Source: Micromonospora rosaria (GTDB taxonomy: Bacteria; Actinomycetota; Actinomycetes; Mycobacteriales; Micromonosporaceae). Taken from it: DNA of 64,000 nucleotides. Both the position numbers and the translations under genes were made by a program. The stretch's first letter is position 1. Each line of letters starts with the position of its first letter. The notes beneath the pieces were generated by a model that was given only the letters and a program-made list of their open reading frames with translations, searched no databases and was not told the DNA's origin. Of this stretch, positions 48,743-56,143 are shown one piece after another. Where the stretch lies: the NCBI RefSeq assembly GCF_001567585.1, contig NZ_LRQV01000011.1:27338-91337 (forward strand), written 5' to 3'.

Positions 48743-48865
48743 GGGTGCCACCTCCCTGAGGTGCCTCGTGCCGACCTGGACTTAACCCCTGTGAGCAGCG
48801 CGGATGGCGCCGCTCGCGTGGTGTGTCCTGAGGCTATTCCTCGCCGCTGCACGAGGGCAAACGAA
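48743..48865 (-). promoter_or_regulatory. whiB7 operon promoter with AT-rich upstream element
   Basis: Minus-strand TTGCCC (48855-48860) and TAGCCT (48831-48836) are 18 bases apart, placing the start near 48824, about 82 bases before the uORF. Just upstream, at about 48861-48895, the sequence is unusually AT-rich (CAAAAACTC, GAAAACTTTC), the kind of element WhiB7 recognises beside its -35. This element overlaps the 3' end of uvrD2. Confidence 0.6.
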
Positions 48866-51043
48866 TTACGGCGAGTTTTTGAAAGTTTTCTCAGGGCAGA
48901 TCTCGTCGACCGGCGAGCCCCCTACCAACGCCAGCACGGCCTCGCCGTACAGGCCCAGCTTGCGGGGGCCGATACCGGCGATCGCGATCAGCTCCTCCGG
49001 CCGCCCCGGCCGCCGTTCGGCCAGCGCGGTCAGCGTCGCGTCGGTGAAGACCACGTACGCGGGGACCTTCTGCGCGCCGGCCACCCGCTGCCGCCAGTCG
49101 TGCAGCCGTTCGTACAACTCCTGGTCGATGTCGGAGGGGCAGGTCGGGCAGCGGCCCAGCTTGCGGTCCGGGCCGGCGAGCAGGGTCGCCCCGCAGATCC
49201 GGCAGGAGACCACCTGCGCCCGCCGCCGCTCGGGACGCCGGCCGGCGGGACCGCCCGCCCGCTCGGTACCGCCGGCCCGTTCGGTGCCGCCCGACCGGTC
49301 CAGGCGTGGCAGGAACCGGGTGGGCCGCCGGGCCCGTCCACCGGGCGCGCGGGCGGTGGCGTACGACAGCCAGAGCCACTGCCGGGCCCGGGTGATCCCG
49401 ACGTAGAGCAACCGCCGCTCCTCCTCGACCTGCTCGGCGGTGCGCGCGTACACGGTGGGCAGGGTGCCCTCGGCGAGGCCGACCAGGAACACCGCGTCCC
49501 ACTCCAGCCCCTTCGCGGCGTGCAACGAGGCCAACGTCACCCCGTCCACCGTCGGCGCGTGCTGCTGGCCGGCCCGCCGGTGCAGCTCGTCGGTGAAGGC
49601 GGCGAGGGTGACCGGGCGCTCCACCGTCGCCGCCGTACCCACCGGCAGCAGCTCCGGCGTCGCGGCGTACTCCTCGGCGAGGGCGACCAGTGCGGCGAGC
49701 GCCTCCCAGCGCTCCCGCGCCGCCCCGCCGGGCGGGGGTGCGTCCGGGGCCCAGCCCACCGCGGCGAGCGCCTCCACCACGGCGGCCGGCAGCGGGGTCT
49801 GCCCCGGGATGGACCGGGTGGCCGCGCGCAGCGCGACCATCGCCTGCCGGACCTCGGCCCGCTCGAAGAACCGCTCCGCCCCCTGCACCTGGTACGGCAC
49901 CTCGGCCTCGGTGAGCGCCTTCTCGTACGCCTCGGACTGCGCGTTGGTGCGGAACAGCACCGCGATCTCCCGGGCCGGGGTGCCGGCGGCCACCAGCGCC
50001 CGGCAGCGCGCCGCGACCGCGGCGGCCTCGGCCGGCTCGTCGGTGAAGATCCGCAGCTCCGGCTCGGGGCCGGTGGGGCGCTGCCCGACCAGTTCCAGCC
50101 GCAGCCGGGCCTCGGTGCCCCGGGCCTGGGCGATCACCGCGTTGGCCAGCCCGACCACCTGGGGGGTGGAGCGGTAGTCCCGGACCAGCCGGACCACCAC
50201 CGCGTCCCGGTGCCGGCGCGGGAAGTCGACCAGGTACGCCGAGGTGGCCCCGGTGAACGAGTAGATGGTCTGGCTGGCGTCGCCGACCACGGTCAGGTCG
50301 TCCCGGCCGCCGAGCCAGGCGTCCAGCAGGCGCTGCTGGAGGGGGTTGACGTCCTGGTACTCGTCCACGACGAAGTGCCGGTACTGGGCGCGGACCTGCT
50401 CGGCGACGTCGGCGTGCTCCTCGATCCCCCACACCGCCGCCCGGAGCAGGTCCTCGAAGTCGATCACGCCGTTGCCCCGTTTGATCTTCTCGTACGCGGC
50501 GAACACCTCGGCCACCTTCGCCGGCTCGTGCGGGGTCTCCCGCAGCGCCTTGGCCGCGGCCACCACGTACTCCCCCGGCTCCACCAGCGATGACTTGGCC
50601 CACTCGATCTCGCCGGCCAGGTCCCGGGCGGCGGCCCGGTCGGTGCGCAGTCCGGCCCGGGCGGCGGCGAGGGTGACCAGGCGCACCTTGCTGTCCAGCA
50701 GCTCGGGCATGGCCCGCCCCTCCAGCAACCGGGGCGCGAAGTAGCGCACCTGCCGCAGCGCCGCCGCGTGGAACGTCCGCGCCTGCACCCCCGGCACCCC
50801 GAGCACCGTGAGCCGCTGCCGCATCTCGGCGGCGGCGCGGGCGGTGAAGGTGACCGCCAGCACGTGCCGCCCGACGATCTCACCGGTGAGCGCCCGGTGG
50901 GCGATCCGGCTGGTCACCGCGCGGGTCTTGCCGGTCCCTGCGCCCGCCAGCACGCAGACCGGGCCGGCCGGCGCGGTCACCGCCGTGCGCTGTTCCGGAT
51001 CCAGTCCGGCCAGCACCCGCTCGACCCCCGAGTGAACCGCCAC
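48866..51043 (-). CDS. uvrD2: UvrD2-type DNA helicase with HRDC domain
   Basis: A 725-residue SF1A helicase. Walker A is AGAGTGKTRAV, Walker B VVDEYQDVNPLQ, motif III GDASQTIYSFTGA, motif IV RDYRSTPQVV, motif V LHAAKGLEWDAVFLVG and motif VI LLYVGITRARQWL. A linker (GGTERA twice) leads to a Cys4 zinc site (CRICGATLL...CPTC) and a C-terminal HRDC domain (about 640-720). That layout is UvrD2 of mycobacteria, which is essential there. The GTG at 51043 is divergent from mycoredoxin, with a SigR-type promoter pointing the other way. Confidence 0.94.
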   Translation of the reverse strand: MAVHSGVERVLAGLDPEQRTAVTAPAGPVCVLAGAGTGKTRAVTSRIAHRALTGEIVGRHVLAVTFTARAAAEMRQRLTVLGVPGVQARTFHAAALRQVRYFAPRLLEGRAMPELLDSKVRLVTLAAARAGLRTDRAAARDLAGEIEWAKSSLVEPGEYVVAAAKALRETPHEPAKVAEVFAAYEKIKRGNGVIDFEDLLRAAVWGIEEHADVAEQVRAQYRHFVVDEYQDVNPLQQRLLDAWLGGRDDLTVVGDASQTIYSFTGATSAYLVDFPRRHRDAVVVRLVRDYRSTPQVVGLANAVIAQARGTEARLRLELVGQRPTGPEPELRIFTDEPAEAAAVAARCRALVAAGTPAREIAVLFRTNAQSEAYEKALTEAEVPYQVQGAERFFERAEVRQAMVALRAATRSIPGQTPLPAAVVEALAAVGWAPDAPPPGGAARERWEALAALVALAEEYAATPELLPVGTAATVERPVTLAAFTDELHRRAGQQHAPTVDGVTLASLHAAKGLEWDAVFLVGLAEGTLPTVYARTAEQVEEERRLLYVGITRARQWLWLSYATARAPGGRARRPTRFLPRLDRSGGTERAGGTERAGGPAGRRPERRRAQVVSCRICGATLLAGPDRKLGRCPTCPSDIDQELYERLHDWRQRVAGAQKVPAYVVFTDATLTALAERRPGRPEELIAIAGIGPRKLGLYGEAVLALVGGSPVDEICPEKTFKNSP

Positions 51044-51048
51044 AGCAC

Positions 51049-51075
51049 GGAATCATCGCAGCTTCCGATGACGTT
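51049..51075 (+). promoter_or_regulatory. SigR-type promoter for mycoredoxin
   Basis: GGAAT (51049-51053), 19 bases, then GTT (51073-51075), the same form and spacing as the sigR promoter. The predicted start near 51082 is about 50 bases before the gene. It makes mycoredoxin a likely SigR target. Confidence 0.72.
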
Positions 51076-51130
51076 GCAGCGACAGGACGGCTCGATCGTG
51101 AGCCACCGGACAGACGTTGGAGGACGCGAG

Positions 51131-51373
51131 ATGGTGACCATGTATTCCACCCCGTGGTGCGGCTACTGCCACCGACTGAAGTCGCAGCTGGACCGGGAGG
51201 GCATCGGGTACGAGGTGGTCGACATCGAGCAGGACCCGAAGGCGGCCGAGTTCGTGATGAGCGTCAACGGCGGCAACCAGACCGTGCCGACGCTGCGCTT
51301 CGCCGACGGTTCCGCACTCACCAACCCCTCCATCACCCAGGTCAAGCAGCACCTCGCCAGCCTCGCCGGCTGA
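51131..51373 (+). CDS. Mycoredoxin (glutaredoxin-like)
   Basis: An 80-residue glutaredoxin-fold protein. YSTPWCGYCHRLKSQL carries the redox site C10-G-Y-C13, and NGGNQTVPTLRFADGSALTN holds the cis-Pro TVP and the GS helix. Such proteins reduce mycothiol mixed disulfides. GGAGGA precedes the ATG at 51131; an ATG at 51140 is possible. From memory, mrx1 next to uvrD2 is also the arrangement in mycobacteria. Confidence 0.93.
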   Translation: MVTMYSTPWCGYCHRLKSQLDREGIGYEVVDIEQDPKAAEFVMSVNGGNQTVPTLRFADGSALTNPSITQVKQHLASLAG

Positions 51374-51378
51374 TGCGC

Positions 51379-51428
51379 AAGGAAGGGCCCCTTGTTAACG
51401 CATTCGGGAGCAAAAGGGGCCCTTCCTC
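51379..51428. repeat. Dispersed palindromic element, copy 2 (bidirectional terminator)
   Basis: AGGAAGGGCCCCTT (51380-51393) and AAGGGGCCCTTCCT (51414-51427) form a perfect 14-bp stem; the loop begins GTTAACGCATTCGG. It matches the inverted copy at 9821-9871 in both the stem and the conserved loop. It again lies between convergent genes (mycoredoxin and the MFS gene). Confidence 0.8.
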
Positions 51429-51461
51429 ACCGCCGCCGGTGGTTGACCGGGCCGGCGGTGA

Positions 51462-52856
51462 TCAGCCAGCCGGCGGGTGGGCGCGACCGGAGCCGGGACC
51501 GGCGGCGGGTACCCGGACGGCCGTGCCGGGGCGGCGCGGCGCGGGCAGCCGGACGGTCGGCAGCGCCGGCACCGCCACCCCACCCGGCGTCGCCGGGTCC
51601 GCTACCGGCGCGGGAACGGACGACGGCGCGGGAACGGACGACGGCACGGTGGCGGAACGGGGGGTCCTGGCCGGGGTCGGTGGGGAGAGGTGCCGGCCCT
51701 GCCAGAGGAAGCCACCGGCGGCCAGGGTCACCACGCCCACCAGCAGGAACAGCAGCCGGTAGTCGAGCACGCCGACAAGCAGCGCGCCGACCCCGATCGA
51801 CACCGCCTGCGGTGCGCCGACCAGCGAGTCCGCCGCCGCGGTGACCCGGCCCAGCAGGTTGGACGGGGTGGAGACCTGGACCAGCGTGCTCATCCCCACC
51901 ATGGTCAGCGGCAGCGCCGCGCCGGTCACCAGCAGCGCCGCGAAACCGAGTCGCAGATCCGGGTACCCGAGCGCGACGGTGGCCGCGCCGAAGAGGCCGA
52001 TCCCGGTGGCGAGCGTGCCGACCTCGCCGACCCGGCGGACCACCCCTGCGGAGAGCAGGCCGCCGACCACCCCGCCGATCCCCTGTACGGTGACCAGCAC
52101 GCTGACGAAGGCGGCGTCCCGGCGCAGCCCCTGGTCCACGTACGCGAAGATCAGCGACTCGGTGAACCCCATCACCAGCGAGCCCAGCCCGTACCCGAGG
52201 ACCGCCCGGCGCAGCGCCGGCTGGTGGCAGAGGTGCCGCAGCCCGGACCCGAGCTTTGCGGACCAGCGCAGCGCGGGGGTGACGGGTACCGGCTCCGGGG
52301 CCCGGACCAGGCCGACCAGCAGCGCCGCGACGACGAAGCCGGCCATGCTGATCGAGGCCAGCAGCCACCCCCCGACGGCGGTGTAGAGCGCGGCCCCGGC
52401 GAGCGGCCCGACCAGCCGCAGCCCCTGGCGGACGGTCTGCAACGCGCCGTTGGCGTCGGCGAGCAGCCCGGCCGGTACCAGGGTGGGGATCAGTCCGTTG
52501 AGCGCGGCCCCGACGGTGACCTGGGAGAGGCTGTACAGGGCCGCCACGACGTAGACGAGCCACACGTCGGTGCGGTCGCGGACGGCCAGCAGCGGGGCGA
52601 GCACCCCCGCCGCCACGAGGTTGGCGACCAGGAAGAACGGCCGACGCCGGTACCGGTCGACCACCCAGCCGACCAGCGGGGCCAGCACCTTCGGCGCGAT
52701 GATCGCGAAGAGGGTCGCCCCGGCCAGGGCGTCCGAGCCGGTCAGGTCCTTGACCCAGATGGCGAGCGCGAGCAGCAGCATCAACTCGGCCGCCCGGCTG
52801 GCCACCAGGGCGGTGAAGAGCAGACGGAAGTCGCGGTGGCGCAGGACGATGCGCAT
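51462..52856 (-). CDS. MFS exporter (12 helix, DHA3-like)
   Basis: A 464-residue MFS protein with about 12 helices: MRIVLRHRDFRLLFTALVAS starts it, KVLAPLVGWVVDRYRRRPFF is the motif-A type loop, and LLADANGALQTVRQGLRLVG and GFTESLIFAYVDQGLRR follow. The layout resembles the DHA3/enterobactin-exporter type. The C-terminal tail (about 400-464) is long and proline/alanine-rich with repeated SSVPAP, unusual for the family. GGAGGAACCACG precedes the ATG. Substrate unknown. Confidence 0.9.
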   Translation of the reverse strand: MRIVLRHRDFRLLFTALVASRAAELMLLLALAIWVKDLTGSDALAGATLFAIIAPKVLAPLVGWVVDRYRRRPFFLVANLVAAGVLAPLLAVRDRTDVWLVYVVAALYSLSQVTVGAALNGLIPTLVPAGLLADANGALQTVRQGLRLVGPLAGAALYTAVGGWLLASISMAGFVVAALLVGLVRAPEPVPVTPALRWSAKLGSGLRHLCHQPALRRAVLGYGLGSLVMGFTESLIFAYVDQGLRRDAAFVSVLVTVQGIGGVVGGLLSAGVVRRVGEVGTLATGIGLFGAATVALGYPDLRLGFAALLVTGAALPLTMVGMSTLVQVSTPSNLLGRVTAAADSLVGAPQAVSIGVGALLVGVLDYRLLFLLVGVVTLAAGGFLWQGRHLSPPTPARTPRSATVPSSVPAPSSVPAPVADPATPGGVAVPALPTVRLPAPRRPGTAVRVPAAGPGSGRAHPPAG

Positions 52857-53057
52857 CGTGGTTCCTCCGGGCGGGGTGGCGCGCGGTCAGGCGGACACGG
52901 GGAAACAGGGGCCGACCCCGCGTCCGGCTCGGCATTTCTGCGAGACACGCCCCCGCCGGAGCTTCCCACGCCAAGCGCGCCGTCCATACTGGCCGTGGGG
53001 GGCAAATTTCATACGGTTACCGTCGCGTCCGCGACGGTCGACGGAGAAGAGGACGAC

Positions 53058-54029
53058 GTGCCTCCTGCCTCAGTCAGCCCGATCATGCGCCGCCGCAGGT
53101 TGGGCCAGCATTTGCGGCGGCTCCGCGAGACGGCGGGGCTCACCGGGGACCAGGTCGTGGAGCGGGTGAAGTGGGCCTCCGCCTCGAAGCTCTCCCGCCT
53201 GGAGAACGGTCGGAGCCGGCCGGACCCGGCCGACGTGGCCGCCCTCCTGGATCTCTACGGGGCGGACGAGGACGTCCGCCGGGACCTGTCCGCGATCGCG
53301 CGGGCCGCCGGTGACATGCGGGAGTGGCTGCGCCAGACGTACCCGGTGATGACCGAGCAGCAGCGGGAGTGGGCGCAGTTGGAGGCGGGCTGCGCGGAGA
53401 TCTGCGAGTACAACCCGGTCCTGGTCCCCGGGCTGTTGCAGACCGCCGGGTACGCCCGGATCCGGATCGACTCGGTCCGGCTGGTCAACGAGGGCCGGAC
53501 GGGCGACCACCCCGACTTGGAGGTGCGGGCCCGACAGGCCCGGCAGTCGCTGCTGACCCGGACGCAGGACGCGCCCCGGTACACCGCCGTTTTGGAGGAG
53601 GCGGCGCTCAGCCGCCGGGCCGGCCCGCCCGACGTGCTCCTGGCACAGGTCGCCAAGCTCCGCGAGCTGGCCACCCAGCCGAACATCGCCCTGCACGTGC
53701 TCCCCCGGGACGCCCGGCTCGGCGAGGGGTACGTGCCGCCGACGGCGTTCTCGCTCTACCGGTTCGCCGATCCCCTCGACCCGGAGACACTCGCCATCGA
53801 GGCTGGTTGGACCGACCACGTGTCAACCGATACAAACATCATAAATCCCTATAAGGTCGTCTTCGAGTGGCTGCGCGAGGCGGCGCTGTCCGTGTCGGAC
53901 ACCCGGTCGTGGCTCGCCGAGGCAGGCGAGCGACTGGTCGAGACGGCGACCCCGTCCAGTGTGGGACACGGGCCGGCAACGGCGCCGGCCCAACGCCGCC
54001 GGCATTCCGGACGCCTGACGGAACGGTGA
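53058..54029 (+). CDS. XRE-family regulator with DUF5753
   Basis: A 323-residue regulator. The HTH (about 10-65) reads LGQHLRRLRETAGLTGDQVV then WASASKLSRLENGRSRPD. The C-terminal DUF5753 domain contains LEAGCAEICEYNPVLVPGLL, QTAGYAR, ARQSLL and FADPLDPETLAIEAGWTDHV. Such regulators typically pair with a small DUF397 protein, here 76 bases downstream. They resemble the Streptomyces WhiJ-type systems that affect development. GAAGAGG precedes the GTG at 53058. Confidence 0.94.
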   Translation: MPPASVSPIMRRRRLGQHLRRLRETAGLTGDQVVERVKWASASKLSRLENGRSRPDPADVAALLDLYGADEDVRRDLSAIARAAGDMREWLRQTYPVMTEQQREWAQLEAGCAEICEYNPVLVPGLLQTAGYARIRIDSVRLVNEGRTGDHPDLEVRARQARQSLLTRTQDAPRYTAVLEEAALSRRAGPPDVLLAQVAKLRELATQPNIALHVLPRDARLGEGYVPPTAFSLYRFADPLDPETLAIEAGWTDHVSTDTNIINPYKVVFEWLREAALSVSDTRSWLAEAGERLVETATPSSVGHGPATAPAQRRRHSGRLTER

Positions 54030-54105
54030 TCGGTCCCGGGGACCGCTCCGCTGGGACGTGCGGGTCACTCGTCCCATCGAAGTAGTTCACACCAGGAGCA
54101 GAACC

Positions 54106-54339
54106 ATGAACGACATCCGAGACACCGCCCTCGCCCGGCAGTTGGTGGACGCCCCCTGGCGGACGAGCACCCGCAGCCAGACCTCGAACTGCGTCGAGGT
54201 GGCCGCCCTGCCCACCGGTCCGGCCGCGGTCGCCCTGCGCGACAGCAAGGACCGGGGCGGCCCGGTGCTGCTCTTCGACCGTGCCGAGTGGAACGGCTTC
54301 CTCGCCGGCACCCGCAACGGCGAGTTCGATCTGCGCTGA
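54106..54339 (+). CDS. DUF397 protein (partner of the XRE regulator)
   Basis: A 77-residue DUF397 protein. WRTSTRSQTSNCVEVAALP and VALRDSKDRGGPVLLFDRAE then WNGFLAG are the two diagnostic parts. In actinomycetes it is thought to modulate its adjacent XRE/DUF5753 protein. CAGGAG lies 8 bases before the ATG. Confidence 0.93.
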   Translation: MNDIRDTALARQLVDAPWRTSTRSQTSNCVEVAALPTGPAAVALRDSKDRGGPVLLFDRAEWNGFLAGTRNGEFDLR

Positions 54340-54540
54340 CGTCCCTGGCGTCACGAGGCCGTCGGCGGTACGCCGGCGGCCTCGTCGCACATCCGGTCCG
54401 TTGCGCCGCCACCCGGGTTCGTCTCGACCCGCCGTACAACGGCGCTGACCAGGAATCACCCGATCGGACGGGAGAGCCAGGAGATAGGCCGGTTTCACTT
54501 GCTGAGACGGCCGCCGGGCGTACGATGACGGAAGAGTGAC

Positions 54541-54553
54541 GTGGAAGTTCCAC
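54541..54553. other. Short palindrome upstream of the 90-residue gene
   Basis: GTGGAA-G-TTCCAC is a perfect dyad lying 36 bases before the next gene. It may be an operator (for instance for the XRE protein). The 249-base gap 54340-54588 otherwise shows no gene. Confidence 0.4.
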
Positions 54554-54588
54554 GAAATCTCATCCGTCGCGGCTCATCGGAGACCCCC

Positions 54589-54861
54589 ATGCGGTTCCTG
54601 ATCGTTCGCACCGACATCCGCGCCGCAGCCGACGTGGACCTCGCGGCCGTCTGGGCCGGCGGTGGCCGGCTGCGCGACGAGACGACCGTCCCGGAGACCC
54701 GCCGTCAGGTCGTGCACGCCGAGGACCGCGAGGCCGCCCTGTCGCTGGCCCGCGCGCTCTCCACGGTGGGCGCCGTCCGGGCCGGCCGGCAACGGGTCAA
54801 GGTGGTCCCGCTCGACGCACCCGCCCGCCGGCTGTGGCGGGCAGGGCCGCCCGCCGGCTGA
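54589..54861 (+). CDS. Hypothetical small protein (90 residues)
   Basis: The product starts MRFLIVRTDIRAAADVDLAA and has RQVVHAEDREAALSLARALS; a compact alpha/beta protein is likely. It has no signal peptide, membrane segment or zinc motif. I recognise no family. Its ATG has no strong ribosome site; GGAGACC lies 6 bases upstream. It follows the DUF397 gene on the same strand but may have its own promoter. Confidence 0.6.
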   Translation: MRFLIVRTDIRAAADVDLAAVWAGGGRLRDETTVPETRRQVVHAEDREAALSLARALSTVGAVRAGRQRVKVVPLDAPARRLWRAGPPAG

Positions 54862-54936
54862 CGCGACCGACGTCCGTCCTGGTCGGAGCGGCTCCCCCGC
54901 CGATCCGTTCGCCTCACCGGCCAGGGCGGCTCGGGT

Positions 54937-54980
54937 TCCCGGCCCGTGACCGCCGCGGCAACGACGGTCACGGGCCGGGA
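54937..54980. terminator. Bidirectional terminator before nudC
   Basis: TCCCGGCCCGTGACCG (54937-54952) and CGGTCACGGGCCGGGA (54965-54980) form a perfect 16-bp stem, located between the convergent 90-residue gene and nudC. Confidence 0.85.
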
Positions 54981-55057
54981 CCGCAGGCCCGCCCGGTCCC
55001 GCCCGCCCGGCCGGGCAGCCGGCGGACCGCAGCCGGCAGGGCTCAGGTGGGCAGGGC

Positions 55058-56143
55058 TCAGGTGGGCAACGTCAGCCAGCGACGGATCAGGAAGTACGCG
55101 ATCGAGGTGGGCGTCGGCAGGCCCACCCGGCGGCCGTCCCCCGCGTCGACCGGCTCACCGGCCAGGACGGCGGCGATCTCCCGGCGGGTGAACCACCGGG
55201 CGTGGGCGATCTCGGCGGGATCGAGGCGTACCGGCTGGGCGGTGTCGGCCCGCGCCAGGAAACCCAGCATCAGCGAGCCGGGGAACGGCCAGGACTGGCT
55301 GCCGGCGTACGCGATCTCGTCGACGGTGACGCCGACCTCCTCGCGGACCTCGCGCAGCACGGCGGCCTCGGCCGACTCGCCCGGCTCGACGAAACCGGCC
55401 AGGCAGGAGAAGCGCAACCGGCCCCGGGACTGCGGCCAGGCCGCGTTGTTGCCGAGCAGGCAGCGCCCGTCCGGACCGGCCAGCCCGTCGTGTATCAGCA
55501 CGATCATCGCGGGATCGGTGCGCGGCCAGGCCCGCCCGCCCGTCGGGCCGATCCGGGACCAGCCGGCCTCGTCCGGCTCGGTCGGCTGGCCGGTGGCCGG
55601 GGAGTACCCGTGTCGCAGGTGCCAGTTGGTCAGCGCCTGGGCGGTGGTGAGGATCCCCGCGTCCCGGTCGCTGAGCAGGTGGCCGACCTCGCGCAGGCTG
55701 ACCGGCCGGGTACCGGGCACCGCCGGCAGGGGCGCGTCCACCGCGAAGACCGGCACGCCGTCCGGCTCGACGCCGAGGAACATCGGCCCGGGCCGCCCCG
55801 GCACCGGCCCGGGTACCTCGTCGGGGGTCAGCAGCGCCAGTCGCGGCGGCTCGGCCCCGGCGTGGGCCAGCGCCCGGCCGTCGTCGGCGGAGTCGAGCAC
55901 CAGCACCCGGGCCCGGGTCCAGGCGTCGGCGAGCCAACCCCGGTCGGTACGGCGGTGCGCCGCACGGTCCAGCGTGGTCCGGGCCAGCGGCGGCAGGTCC
56001 GGCACCCCCGCCGGCCCACCGGCACCGCCCTGCCCGTCGGCACTCCCGGAAAGGCCGGCGCTCCCGGGCCCGCCGGTGTCGCCGGGCCCGCCGGTGTCGC
56101 CGGGCCCGCCGGTGTCGCCGGGCCCGCCGGTGTCGTCGCTCAC
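55058..56143 (-). CDS. nudC: NudC-like NAD(+) diphosphatase
   Basis: A 361-residue NudC-type Nudix hydrolase, which cleaves NADH or NAD caps on RNA. The Nudix box is GFVEPGESAEAAVLREVREE then VGV, followed by SQSWPFPGSLMLGF, the NADH-specific SQPWPFPxS motif. WPRTDPAMIVLI precedes it. The usual four-Cys zinc ribbon is gone: the equivalent stretch reads HGYSPATGQPTEPDEAGW without Cys. The N-terminus is four DTGGPG repeats from an 18-bp DNA repeat. The GTG at 56143 overlaps the stop of the M16 gene (GTGA). Confidence 0.9.
   Translation of the reverse strand: MSDDTGGPGDTGGPGDTGGPGDTGGPGSAGLSGSADGQGGAGGPAGVPDLPPLARTTLDRAAHRRTDRGWLADAWTRARVLVLDSADDGRALAHAGAEPPRLALLTPDEVPGPVPGRPGPMFLGVEPDGVPVFAVDAPLPAVPGTRPVSLREVGHLLSDRDAGILTTAQALTNWHLRHGYSPATGQPTEPDEAGWSRIGPTGGRAWPRTDPAMIVLIHDGLAGPDGRCLLGNNAAWPQSRGRLRFSCLAGFVEPGESAEAAVLREVREEVGVTVDEIAYAGSQSWPFPGSLMLGFLARADTAQPVRLDPAEIAHARWFTRREIAAVLAGEPVDAGDGRRVGLPTPTSIAYFLIRRWLTLPT
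56066..56137. repeat. 18-bp tandem repeat in nudC (4 copies)
   Basis: GGGCCCGCCGGTGTCGCC repeats four times (the last with one change) and encodes DTGGPG four times at the NudC N-terminus. Being in frame it can vary in copy number without breaking the gene. Confidence 0.9.
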
